Assembly (NCBI GenBank): GCA_002478145.1
Contig: DLMI01000020.1
Span: forward strand, 1-20,408
Source: Acidobacteria bacterium UBA7540
GTDB lineage: Bacteria > Acidobacteriota > Terriglobia > UBA7540
Direction: 5' to 3'
DNA length: 20,408 bases
Shown: positions 1 through 7,640 of the stretch, piece by piece
Layout of the letters: the number at the start of each line of letters is the position of its first letter
Position numbering within the stretch: position 1 is the stretch's first letter
The notes under the pieces: generated by a model
The model's database searches: none
What the model was told of the DNA's origin: nothing
What the model saw: the letters and a program-made list of their open reading frames with translations, nothing else
Made by a program: the position numbers and the translations under genes

Positions 1-776
1 GTTTGCCCACCGGAGGCGGCCACTGGTCCGACTCCGCTGAGCTCGACGCGCGGAGCGTCGGTCGAGGACCACGTGAGTTGAGTCGAGCCCCCACATTCAA
101 CTTGGGCTGAGGCGCTCGATAACTGCGCGGTGGGCTTGGCCACGGCCACGGTGATGCTGCCAGCTTCTGCCTGAAAGCGTGGCAGGGAACCCAGAGACTT
201 GCCCTCTGACCAGTCAACGGTCTTTTTCTCTCCTGGGTTGACCAGGGGGATAATCGTTCGCTGGTTTCCGCCCACGGTAATCGGCCCGGAATAGACTGTC
301 CCCCAGCAACAGCCAAGAACGGTGAGCTGATAATCTCCGGGGGGCGCCAGCAGTCGTCGCTTCCCGCCGCTGGACTCACCCACGTTGCCGACAAAGAAGT
401 CCGGCGTATCCCCGTTCAAGAGCACTGCGGCCCCCTCCGGACCCTTAAGCTCTATCCGCCCCCAAGGGCCTGGTACGGTCCCGGGAATAGCCTCCAGCGC
501 CACAGACAGGCTGCTGGTCTTTCCGCTCTCCGCCGTGAACTTCCACGTATACGGTTTGTAACCATAGTTGTAAACAGCTAGCGTATGTTCGCCTGGGTCG
601 GCACAGAAAAGGCCGCTTCCCCATCCTAGCGGCACGTCATCAATAAAAACGTACGCTTGCTTGGGGGTTACGTGTAACTTGAGATGTCCACATTTTGCCA
701 GGAGAGGTGTGGCTCCCAGCAGTAGAACCGCAAGGCACAACACAAAGCCTAACAGCACTCGACGCAATGTTCTCAT
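1..776 (-). CDS. PEGA-domain surface protein, partial (C-terminal part outside window)
   Basis: An open frame starts at ATG 776 and has no stop before the left edge, so about 258 N-terminal residues are visible. The start has a strong ribosome site (GGGGAGG, about 7 nt upstream). Residues 1-27 form a signal peptide (RR, hydrophobic core, cleavage near LLA-K). Residues about 30-95 look like a PEGA domain (AYVFIDDVPLGWG, then GEHTLAVYNYGYKPY), and about 105-175 like a second degenerate copy (AAVLLNGD, PPGDYQLTVLG). From about 205 an Ig-like repeat begins (CGGSTQLTWSSTDAPRVELSG), a type often followed in acidobacterial envelope proteins by more Ig-like repeats and an OmpA domain; those would lie outside the window and are only inferred. 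The likely role is cell-envelope or surface binding. The upstream neighbour region is non-coding. Confidence 0.8.
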   Translation of the reverse strand, partial: MRTLRRVLLGFVLCLAVLLLGATPLLAKCGHLKLHVTPKQAYVFIDDVPLGWGSGLFCADPGEHTLAVYNYGYKPYTWKFTAESGKTSSLSVALEAIPGTVPGPWGRIELKGPEGAAVLLNGDTPDFFVGNVGESSGGKRRLLAPPGDYQLTVLGCCWGTVYSGPITVGGNQRTIIPLVNPGEKKTVDWSEGKSLGSLPRFQAEAGSITVAVAKPTAQLSSASAQVECGGSTQLTWSSTDAPRVELSGVGPVAASGGQ

Positions 777-1269
777 AGGGTTTCCTCCCCGCAGTTTACG
801 GTACTTTCCCACCAACGCTCTTTGGTAGAGAGAACGTCCTTCTCTTTTCTCATTTGTCTGCCATGGTAGTCAAAATTTTCCTTATGACTTCCCGTTCGAC
901 TGGTAATATACCCCTACCCGCTTCTCAATGCAATGGCTAGTCGAGTTTTCGTTCGGTGCCGCCGGCCCCCACGGAAGGGGCCAGTTTTGCCACTCCTGAG
1001 AATACCTAAGCCCGGAACGACTTCTCTTCCGACCGATTCCTCCGAGACTTTTGCTTCACCTGCCGCGAGGGAGCGATGACCCTGCCTCGAAGAACACTCT
1101 TGACAAGCTATGCTTAACATGATAGCCTAGGGAAATGATGCCCGGCTGTTCTGCCATGATCCGAGAAACCTCACGGATGACTCCCCCGCCCTTCTCTCCG
1201 AACCGACAGCATGTCACTGCCTCCCTGTGCCACGACGAGCGCAGTAACTTCAAAAAGTGAACGGACGAC

Positions 1270-1386
1270 GCGGGAATGTCTATGAAAACAAAGGATCGCT
1301 GTGGAAAACTCGGGGGCAAAGCGGGAATATGTATGAAAACAAAGGCACTTAGCCCTATAAAGCTGGAATGTCGCTGAAAACAAAGG
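1270..1386. repeat. Three 25-bp direct repeats, possible end of an IS21-like element
   Basis: Units lie at 1270-1294, 1321-1345 and 1362-1386. Each is 25 bp, shares GGAAT near its start and TGAAAACAAAGG at its end, and differs from the others at only 2 to 5 positions. The start-to-start distances are 51 and 41 bp, so this is not a simple tandem array. Several short repeats clustered at one terminus are a known feature of IS21-family elements; I infer a relic terminus, but no istA or istB coding sequence lies within the window, and a regulator-binding cluster is the alternative. Confidence 0.5.
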
Positions 1387-1398
1387 GCGTAGACGGTA

Positions 1399-1458
1399 TG
1401 TGGTAGGTGGTAGGTGGCAGCTGGGGGAACCCGAACGTACAACCTACTACTTACCACA
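1399..1458. repeat. 17-bp imperfect inverted repeat
   Basis: The left arm 1399-1415 (TGTGGTAGGTGGTAGGT) pairs with 1442-1458 with two G/A differences and a 26-nt loop. The arms are themselves made of GGTAGG-like units, and similar units continue at 1461-1476. It follows directly after the three 25-bp repeats. No function can be assigned; it has no U-tract, so a terminator is unlikely. Confidence 0.5.
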
Positions 1459-1677
1459 ACAGGTAGGGGCTAGGTGGCGAAGAGCAGGTTCCAGGTGTCA
1501 GGGGACAGGCAAGAGGTGCGCGATAGGACTAATCGATTGATGATGACATGATCTGGCGATGCCTCGGGGGTGGCGCCGACATCTGGAGACGATCGCGGGG
1601 ACAAAGACTGCGGCCGAGGCTGTTGCTACGTAAGAGGAATCCCCGCATAGCTGTCGCGCCTCCAAATTCTGTCACCC

Positions 1678-3969
1678 TCAGTTCGGCGGTCCCGGAGGAT
1701 CACCGTAAACGATTCCACGTCCGTGTGTGCCGACGTAGACGCGGCCGTACTGCTTGGGATCGCCCGTGATGTGCAGCAGCAGACCCCACTGGTGCTGGTC
1801 GTCATTGATGCGAACCCAGGTCGCGCCAATATTGTCGGAACGGAAAATCCCGCGCACGCCGCCGACCACACCGACCAGATAGAGCGCGGGGAAGTCGGCC
1901 CCGGGCGCGGCTTTCCCGAAACCGAAAGCATGAATCTCCTCGACGCCCTCGAGCCGGATGAATGTCTTGCCGGTGTCAGTGGAACGGTACAGCCCGTCGA
2001 AGGCGGCGAGCCACAGATCGCCCTCCCTGCCCGGAGTGGCATAAACGCGATCCTGTCCGCCGCGGTCGTCGCCGCGGTTTCGACCGCGTTTCGGCAATCC
2101 TCCGGGGAGCGCGAGCGGCTGCGCAGCGAACGTCGCCGCTCCATCCGTACTGACGAACAGCTCGCCATCGAAGAGCGCGAGCGCATAAAACTCCTTCGGA
2201 TTCACACGGTCCGCAATCACCCGTGTATTGGCCGGAACGCCTTGTGACTCGATCCAGGTAGCGCCACGGTCGCGTGTGAAATAAGCGGGGCTCCGTTCCG
2301 GCGTCCACACCCAGGTGCTGCCATCGGAAGAAACCGCGATATGGCCCAGACTGCTGTCAGGCTGCGGCGTCGCTGCGGCCGGCTGCCACGACTTGCCGCC
2401 GTCCAGGGAGTAACCGATATTGCGGCCAGGGTGATGGCCGGAAGCTCGACCTACGCGGACAATCACCTCCGGATTCCTCTCGGCACACGCCACACCATTG
2501 GTGTTGCCAAAGAGGGGAGGTTGAGAACTGCGCTGCGGCGCAGGCTTGTCGAGGTCCCAGTGGACGAATCCACCGTAGTCGCCGATGGCAGAAATCAGGT
2601 GCGCGCCTTGCGGCGGGCTGAGCAACTCCAGCGCCACCGTCTCTTCGATCCCTGTGCTCATCACGCTCCATCGAGTCGGTTGGCCGGCATCCAGGGCGGT
2701 GAGATTGAACGTCTCCCACCCACCGTAGCCGGTGGTAAAGATAGCGTGATCGGGATTGAAGGGATCAATCTCGATGTCGAAGAGCCAGTGAATCGGCGTG
2801 TCGGCCACATAGGGCGCCAGGGAGTAGTCGAAAGTACCGCCATTCGCGAAAACCGCTTTCCAGGTCTTGCCGCCGTCGGTGCTGCGAAAGATATCGTCGT
2901 TCCCCCTGCCGCTGTGCCAGCGATCGAACGAACTGGCGATCACGACCTCCGGATGGTGAGCATCCACCGCGACCCCGACGTAACCGAAGCCGGCGTCTCC
3001 AGGGACAGGTCTATCGGGCGTGACATCGGTCCACTGGCCTGATCTGGTGCTGAACTTCCAGACGCCGCCATCCGCCATTCTCCAAGGCCCCGGGATGGCG
3101 CCGTAGGCCACGTAGAGTGTGCCGTCAGAACCCAGCGCGGCGCGGTGTGGACGATACTGAGTCGGCTGGCCGGGAACTGGACGCCAGCTCCTGCCCCCGT
3201 CGGTGGAGCGGAAAAGGTTGTCTCTCCCCAGGAGCGAAACGCCAACGTAAACAATGGAGCTGGCCTTCCCCTTGGATCCGCTCCTCGGATCGAAGATGAC
3301 AAACACGATTCCGGCGCCGCGGCGGGCAGCCGCTACCCAAGGGTTCGGGTCAGGCGAAGCATCAGGCGGTTCGGTGACATCGGGAAAACTCGCCACGCGG
3401 CTCCATGTCGCTCCGGCGTCAATGCTCTTCCACAGTCCGTCGTGACGCGTGCCCAGAAATAGGATGTTCCCTTCATGGGGATCGACCGCCAGACGTTCGC
3501 CGTTGCCGCGACCGTTCTCGTTGCCGCCGAACTTGCACGGGACGTCGGTGCGCTGGAAGGTCTTGCCACGGTCATGGGAACGCAAAATCGCGCCATTCGG
3601 TGTAGCCGGGTTGGTGTAAGTGCCGCAGGCGAGATAGACCCGATTGGGATCGGAGGGATCAACGGCAATGCTTTCCACGCCCATCAAGTTCAGGTCGGGG
3701 TAGGAAACCCAGTCCAACAGCGGCTCCCATCGTTTGGTCCCGTCATTCCAGCGATAAGCGCCGCCGATATCCGTGCGCGCGTAGCGGAGGCCTTTCTCGG
3801 TGGGATGAAAGATGATCCCGTCGACGAACCCGCCACCCACAATTTGCACACTCTTCCATGTGTACGGCACGGACCCAGGCCGGCCCTGGGGAGGTTGAGC
3901 GGCTGCCCTGGGGCGCAGAGCGAACGCCGACAGTAGGAGTGCCAGAATTACTCCTGGATTTCGCTTCAT
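1678..3969 (-). CDS. Secreted GH74 endo-xyloglucanase-like glycoside hydrolase
   Basis: The 763-aa product starts at ATG 3969 (AAGGA upstream) with a signal peptide ending near residue 24 (ALRPRAAA-QP). From residue 36 it has the GH74 signature: FVDGIIFHPTEKGLRYARTD, GGAYRW, LLDW, LNLMGVESIAVDP and FGGNENGRGNGERLAVDP, followed by repeated BNR/Asp-box units (RSTDGGRSW about 254-262, RSTDGGKTW about 362-370). These build the two seven-bladed propellers of the family. Asp67 in the TDIGGAYRW motif and Asp464 in SAIGDYGGF match the two catalytic aspartates of characterised GH74 enzymes (by motif memory). The family cleaves the beta-1,4-glucan backbone of xyloglucan, endo or from the reducing end; which mode applies cannot be told here. 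It is the last gene of a minus-strand operon behind a GH31 alpha-xylosidase-like gene, which supports xyloglucan as substrate. Confidence 0.9.
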   Translation of the reverse strand: MKRNPGVILALLLSAFALRPRAAAQPPQGRPGSVPYTWKSVQIVGGGFVDGIIFHPTEKGLRYARTDIGGAYRWNDGTKRWEPLLDWVSYPDLNLMGVESIAVDPSDPNRVYLACGTYTNPATPNGAILRSHDRGKTFQRTDVPCKFGGNENGRGNGERLAVDPHEGNILFLGTRHDGLWKSIDAGATWSRVASFPDVTEPPDASPDPNPWVAAARRGAGIVFVIFDPRSGSKGKASSIVYVGVSLLGRDNLFRSTDGGRSWRPVPGQPTQYRPHRAALGSDGTLYVAYGAIPGPWRMADGGVWKFSTRSGQWTDVTPDRPVPGDAGFGYVGVAVDAHHPEVVIASSFDRWHSGRGNDDIFRSTDGGKTWKAVFANGGTFDYSLAPYVADTPIHWLFDIEIDPFNPDHAIFTTGYGGWETFNLTALDAGQPTRWSVMSTGIEETVALELLSPPQGAHLISAIGDYGGFVHWDLDKPAPQRSSQPPLFGNTNGVACAERNPEVIVRVGRASGHHPGRNIGYSLDGGKSWQPAAATPQPDSSLGHIAVSSDGSTWVWTPERSPAYFTRDRGATWIESQGVPANTRVIADRVNPKEFYALALFDGELFVSTDGAATFAAQPLALPGGLPKRGRNRGDDRGGQDRVYATPGREGDLWLAAFDGLYRSTDTGKTFIRLEGVEEIHAFGFGKAAPGADFPALYLVGVVGGVRGIFRSDNIGATWVRINDDQHQWGLLLHITGDPKQYGRVYVGTHGRGIVYGDPPGPPN

Positions 3970-4001
3970 ATAGGTTCCTTTGCCGGAGAGGCGGTAGTGT
4001 C

Positions 4002-4217
4002 TCAGTTTGTAAAGAATCCCCCGATGAACGTCGCCACCGCACTGATGAACACTATGGCCAGCTCGACTGCGCCCATGATGCGCATCCTGTGTAAGCGTTT
4101 CGTCGTGGGCCCCTGACGGGAAATCCGGCAGACGACGCTGGGATAGTTAAAGAACAGAAAGCCCCAGCCTCCTACCCAAACAACCCCGAGTGCGAAGAAT
4201 TGCTCGTGGGAAATCAT
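4002..4217 (-). CDS. Small two-helix membrane protein, unknown function
   Basis: This is a 71-aa frame between the GH31 and GH74 genes, 22 bp after one and 32 bp before the other, all on the same strand, so it is probably co-transcribed. Two hydrophobic segments are seen: residues about 8-25 (FALGVVWVGGWGFLFFNY) and about 48-69 (MGAVELAIVFISAVATFIGG), joined by a basic loop (RISRQGPTTKRLHRMR) that should be cytoplasmic by the positive-inside rule. The ribosome site is weak, so expression may depend on coupling to the upstream gene. I recognise no family. It fills the intergenic gap neatly, which favours a real gene, but the call rests on position and hydropathy only. Confidence 0.55.
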   Translation of the reverse strand: MISHEQFFALGVVWVGGWGFLFFNYPSVVCRISRQGPTTKRLHRMRIMGAVELAIVFISAVATFIGGFFTN

Positions 4218-4239
4218 CTCACTTTGCCGGAAAGGCCGC

Positions 4240-7080
4240 TTATTGGAGCTTCACGACGACCTTGTCTCCGCTGTAATGCACCGTGCGATCGACCTGGGGG
4301 CTGAACGAAAATGCGACAGGTTTCTGTTTCGAGACAAGCACGAGATTGAAAGTACGCTCGGACAACGCGCCCTCGAACGAGCCCTGCCGTTTGCCGATCG
4401 AGAGCGTCCGCGCGGCGTCGTCCCAGTGGAGCGGGATGCGGCTGAACATGCCTTTCTCGTAATTGTACGTAAGCCCGTCATCCTCGTAGAGAGTGAAGGC
4501 GCCGTCCGACCCCTGGTAAATGAACAAAGTGATGGGGTCCGATTTTTTCTCGGTGGTGTACTGAATCTCCGGGCCAAAAGGAACCATCGAACCTGCCCGG
4601 ATGTAGAGCGGCATGGAGTCGTAAGGCGCAGGCGCTTCGATCGTCTGACCTCCCGAATGTAAAGTGCCACTCCAGAAGTCATACCAGTCCGCTCCGGCGG
4701 GCAGGTAAACCGCCCGGCTCCGAGCTTTGTAGGTGGCGACCGGGCTCACCAGAAACGCCGGCCCGAACATGTACTCGTCGGCCGTCTCGCGGGCCTTTCG
4801 ATCGGCGCGGAAATCCATCACCAGCGCGCGCATCAGGGTGCCGGCGTTTTGCGTCACATCTCCGGCGAGGGAGTAAACATAAGGCAGCAGCCGATACCGC
4901 AACCGGTCGAACTTGAGCTGAGCCTGATAGGCGGGATCCGATTCGCTTCCAAAAAACCACATTTCGCGGTTCGGGTATTCGCCATGGGAGCGCAGCAGCG
5001 GCGTAAACGCGCCGAACTCGAACCAGCGTGTGTACAGTTCGCGCCATTCTTCCACATCCTCGGGTTTCGGATGTTCGGCCGAGAAACGCGCGGGCACGGA
5101 GAACCCTCCCACGTCCATCGTCCAATACGGAATTCCCGAGAGGCAAAAGCCCAATCCGGCGGGAATCTGCGCCCGCATGGCGGTCCAAGTGGAAGAGCTG
5201 TCACCCGACCAGGTGGCCGCCGCGTAGCGCTGCGCGCCGGCAAACGCCGACCGAGTGAGTATGAACACACGCTGCTGCGGCGCTGCTTCACGCTGCCCAT
5301 TGTAGACGCCCTCGCTGTTCATCAAGGGATAGGCGTTCAGCACGCGTGCGCCCGTGCCGAGAGCGGTGGGATTCATGTGGGTCTGCTGGCCCTCGAGGGT
5401 GGGCGTTGGAAGCATGTCCGGCTCTGTCGCATCCATCCACCAAGCGTCGACGTTCTTGCCGAACAGTTCGCGATTGATCTGGGACCAGAACAACTTGCGG
5501 GCCTCCGGATTGAAGGCATCGTAAAACGTATCCGGATAGCCGACCCAGTCGCGTATTCCCTCGCGCAAGTTCGGTTCGTAAAGAAAGCCGCGCGAGTGCA
5601 TGGCGTCAAAGTTCTCGGTGCCGGGATAGAACTTTCCCCAAACGGAAATCATCAAACGCGCATGCTTCTGGTGAATGCTGCGAATCCAGCCTTCCGGATC
5701 AGGAAAGCGGGCGGGATCGAACTGGTGCGAGCCCCAGGCATTCTCTTTCCAATAAAACCAGTCCTGCACAATGTTGTCGAAAGGAATTGAGCGCGATCGG
5801 AAGCCGTCGATGACGTCCAAGCTTTCCTGCGCCGTCTTGTACCTTTGCCGGCTCTGCCACAGGCCGAAAGCCCACACCGGCATCATGGGCGCCGCTCCCG
5901 TGATTTGCCGATATCCTGCGATCACTTGGTCGACTTCCGGCCCGTACACGAAGTAATAGTCGACGCCGTCGCCCACCTCGGCCCATAGCGAGGTTGCGGC
6001 TTCAGGCGCGGGAGTTTTCCACGCTAGATTCACCGCGGTCAGTGCGCCCTGGTCCTTTGTCCACTCGAGGCGGACGTGGTAGCGGCGCTTGGCCTGCAAG
6101 CGGACTCGCGCCAAATCCTTCCAAGGCAGCCAGAACTGGCGCCAGTGGTTGACGACAAGCTGATCGCCGATCCAAAGTTTGATGCCGTTGTTCGAGAAAG
6201 TCTGGAAGAGATAGTCCCCCGTGACCGCAGGCTCGAGCTCGCCGTCCCATCGGACGCTGACGTCATCGTCAGGCAGGTCGGGGTGGATGATCCGATTGGG
6301 GTGCGGATTGCCGTCGGGAATGTAGACGTCGATTTTGGCGTCACTCCGCAGAGCGATGAGCCGGTCGAAGTGCGCTCCAGCGTAATAGGAACCGGTCAGG
6401 CCCCCGGGTTTGCCTGCGCCATCGAAAAGCTGAGCGGCGGGAATTGCCTCAAACGGGCGCAAATCGCCAAAGCGCGTAAGCGAGGTATTGTCCCACAGGA
6501 TGCCGTAACCGCGGCTCGAAACCAACAATGGGACAACGGCCGTTCCATTGTGTTGCCACAAATCGAGATCGTAGCCCTTGATGTCCACAAGCCCGAGCTG
6601 GTTCTCGCCCAGGCCGTAAAGCGACTCGTCCGCGTTGGGCTCCCATTGCTGCTGCACATGGTTGGTTTTTTCTCCCAGCACCTCAGCGGGGGTGATAGAA
6701 CGGCCAGCATTCTTTTCAGCCAGAATGGGCTTAGCCCATGCATCCAGGAACGTCACCGCGCCCGAGGCGAGATTCAGGCGCACGGTGAGTTTCGCTGTGG
6801 TTATGGTTGCCAGACTCCCCGTGTTGTACAGGCGCCAAGCAGGGATCGGAGCTTGGCGCGGCAAGACAGCCAGGCTCTGGCGGTCGAAGAAGGACCGGTC
6901 GTTAGAGTATGCCACTCGAATGATGTTGTCCGCGCGGACCTGCAATTTGAGGAACCCCTTACCGATAGGAAGCAAGATCCCGTCAAGTTGCTTTTCCGGG
7001 ACTGCCGCTCGAACCAACGCCGCACAGACGAAAATCAACACCCCAGCGCCCAGCAGAACACTGCGAAAGTATCGACTCAT
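4240..7080 (-). CDS. GH31 family alpha-xylosidase/alpha-glucosidase with inserted PA14 domain
   Basis: The 946-aa product starts at ATG 7080 with AGGAG 5 nt upstream. Residues 1-26 are a signal peptide (VLLGAGVLIFVCAALVRA). An N-terminal beta domain (about 30-220, with ESLYGLGENQLG) is followed by an inserted PA14 module (about 225-358: GLTGSYYAGAHFD, VSVRWDGELEPAVTGDYLFQ, GIKLWIGDQLVV, HVRLEWTKDQ) and then the catalytic barrel. Asp550 in DAWWMDATEPDM is the GH31 nucleophile and Asp627 in AATWSGDSSSTW the acid/base. The C-terminal part has the usual beta domains. This layout and the WMDATEPD motif resemble Cellvibrio Xyl31A, a xyloglucan-oligosaccharide alpha-xylosidase; together with the GH74 downstream this favours alpha-xylosidase over alpha-glucosidase. 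Location is periplasmic or outer surface. Confidence 0.9.
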   Translation of the reverse strand: MSRYFRSVLLGAGVLIFVCAALVRAAVPEKQLDGILLPIGKGFLKLQVRADNIIRVAYSNDRSFFDRQSLAVLPRQAPIPAWRLYNTGSLATITTAKLTVRLNLASGAVTFLDAWAKPILAEKNAGRSITPAEVLGEKTNHVQQQWEPNADESLYGLGENQLGLVDIKGYDLDLWQHNGTAVVPLLVSSRGYGILWDNTSLTRFGDLRPFEAIPAAQLFDGAGKPGGLTGSYYAGAHFDRLIALRSDAKIDVYIPDGNPHPNRIIHPDLPDDDVSVRWDGELEPAVTGDYLFQTFSNNGIKLWIGDQLVVNHWRQFWLPWKDLARVRLQAKRRYHVRLEWTKDQGALTAVNLAWKTPAPEAATSLWAEVGDGVDYYFVYGPEVDQVIAGYRQITGAAPMMPVWAFGLWQSRQRYKTAQESLDVIDGFRSRSIPFDNIVQDWFYWKENAWGSHQFDPARFPDPEGWIRSIHQKHARLMISVWGKFYPGTENFDAMHSRGFLYEPNLREGIRDWVGYPDTFYDAFNPEARKLFWSQINRELFGKNVDAWWMDATEPDMLPTPTLEGQQTHMNPTALGTGARVLNAYPLMNSEGVYNGQREAAPQQRVFILTRSAFAGAQRYAAATWSGDSSSTWTAMRAQIPAGLGFCLSGIPYWTMDVGGFSVPARFSAEHPKPEDVEEWRELYTRWFEFGAFTPLLRSHGEYPNREMWFFGSESDPAYQAQLKFDRLRYRLLPYVYSLAGDVTQNAGTLMRALVMDFRADRKARETADEYMFGPAFLVSPVATYKARSRAVYLPAGADWYDFWSGTLHSGGQTIEAPAPYDSMPLYIRAGSMVPFGPEIQYTTEKKSDPITLFIYQGSDGAFTLYEDDGLTYNYEKGMFSRIPLHWDDAARTLSIGKRQGSFEGALSERTFNLVLVSKQKPVAFSFSPQVDRTVHYSGDKVVVKLQ

Positions 7081-7104
7081 GTTTTCTCCTAGAAGTTACA
7101 GAGC

Positions 7105-7133
7105 ATGGTACCTCATTGGTTGCGCGCGATCAA
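7105..7133 (-). promoter_or_regulatory. Possible promoter of the GH31-GH74 operon
   Basis: On the minus strand TTGATC (7133-7128) and TACCAT (7110-7105) are 17 bp apart, each matching 4 of 6 consensus bases. Transcription would start near 7097, leaving a leader of under 20 nt that still contains the AGGAG ribosome site. Position is right but the match is modest. Confidence 0.3.
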
Positions 7134-7207
7134 TGCTGTTGTTCGAGGGGAGGGGCTGGCGCCCATTTCTCACCGATGGTCTGGAAGGGCGGGGCTTCAC
7201 AGGGTGC

Positions 7208-7340
7208 GAAAAACCCCTCCAAGCTGTCATTCCGAGCGGAGCGAGGAATCTCGCTCTGAGTATTTTCAACGCAGTGCGAGATTCCTCGTCGTCCCGATCA
7301 GATCGGGACTCCTCGGAATGACAGGCCAAACGGGTTTTTC
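7208..7340. repeat. Dispersed inverted-repeat element, TGTCATTCCGAG family, copy 1
   Basis: The arms TGTCATTCCGAG (7225-7236) and CTCGGAATGACA (7312-7323) are perfect complements. Inside them GCGAGGAATCTCGC (7241-7254) faces GCGAGATTCCTCG (7276-7288), and outside them GAAAAACCC (7208-7216) faces GGGTTTTTC (7332-7340). A small side hairpin GTCCCGATCAGATCGGGAC interrupts the right arm. A second copy of the same family lies at 14157-14257 in reverse orientation. It probably is a REP or MITE-like element; transcribed, it would fold into one long branched hairpin. Confidence 0.8.
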
Positions 7341-7384
7341 CGCAGCCTGTTCAGACCCGCCGTTACAAGGCCTTCCTGATTATT

Positions 7385-7444
7385 CCTGGGTCCCGCACGT
7401 CGCGCAGTCCCGCGCCTGCGGGACTGCGCAGGGCGCAACCCAGG
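7385..7444. repeat. Nested GC-rich hairpin element
   Basis: A perfect 12-bp stem, GCGCAGTCCCGC (7402-7413) with GCGGGACTGCGC (7418-7429), closes on a 4-nt loop GCCT. An outer pair CCTGGGT (7385-7391) and ACCCAGG (7438-7444) frames it. The tip CCCGCGCCTGCGGG shares the pattern CCCGCGYYTGCGG with two hairpins at 11113-11168, so it is likely a dispersed family. It lacks a U-tract and is not an obvious terminator. Confidence 0.7.
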
Positions 7445-7553
7445 CTGTTCTGACATAATCCACCCTGAAAATGGAGAAAAGTCGCTGTCGCAACCTGCCT
7501 GTTTCGGTATATGCTGGCTCTCCACCCAGGGCCACCGGGTTAGAAATCGAGTG

Positions 7554-7605
7554 GTTCCGAACGGGGTGGCTGCGGGGAGATAGAGATTCCGCCCTGTTCC
7601 GAACG
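7554..7605. promoter_or_regulatory. Duplicated GTTCCGAACG site, candidate operator
   Basis: GTTCCGAACG occurs at 7554-7563 and again at 7596-7605. Each is a short palindrome (GTTC-C-GAAC), and the copies are 42 bp apart, about four helical turns. They end 35 bp before the start of the hydrolase-like gene. A paired regulator site is an inference from spacing and symmetry; no regulator gene lies in the window to link to it. Confidence 0.3.
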
Positions 7606-7640
7606 ACTGATCGTGCGTCCAAAGGAAGGAGGATAAGGCG

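Larger units (their letters stand above)
777..1677. other. 900-bp intergenic region without a credible gene
   Basis: Short open frames here have arginine/serine-rich, low-complexity translations, lack ribosome sites and show no recognisable family. The stretch holds three 25-bp direct repeats (1270-1386), an imperfect inverted repeat (1399-1458) and GGTAGG/CAGGTGTCAGG-type simple repeats up to about 1510. It separates two minus-strand transcription units: the GH74 gene ends at 1678 and the PEGA gene starts at 776. No clear rho-independent terminator is seen after the GH74 stop. A TTGACA at 1100-1105 on the plus strand has only a weak -10 (TAGCCT) and no gene behind it. Confidence 0.6.
7081..7640. 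other. 560-bp divergent intergenic region carrying repeats and candidate control sites
   Basis: This stretch lies between the divergent GH31 and hydrolase-like genes. It holds a possible GH31 promoter, a 133-bp dispersed inverted-repeat element (7208-7340), a nested GC-rich hairpin element (7385-7444) and a duplicated GTTC-C-GAAC site (7554-7605). Open frames here translate the repeats themselves (for example CHSERSEESR and GMTG), which is the usual artefact of this repeat family, and are not genes. Confidence 0.6.

Noticed and set aside
1100..1128. Plus-strand promoter TTGACA-17-TAGCCT
   Set aside because: The -10 matches only three bases and no gene or clear RNA lies downstream.
1270..1386. 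CRISPR-like array
   Set aside because: Only three units, unequal spacers of 26 and 16 bp, no cas genes; too short and irregular for a CRISPR.
1056..1457. 133-aa minus-strand frame in the left intergenic region
   Set aside because: It translates the 25-bp repeats (repeated CFHRHS/FVFIDIP phrases), lacks a ribosome site and has no family resemblance.
6076..7092. 338-aa plus-strand frame opposite the GH31 gene (also 4849-5790)
   Set aside because: Both lie inside the unmistakable GH31 coding region on the other strand.
7105..7458. 117-aa plus-strand frame with CHSERSEESR
   Set aside because: It translates the dispersed TGTCATTCCGAG element, a well-known source of false genes.
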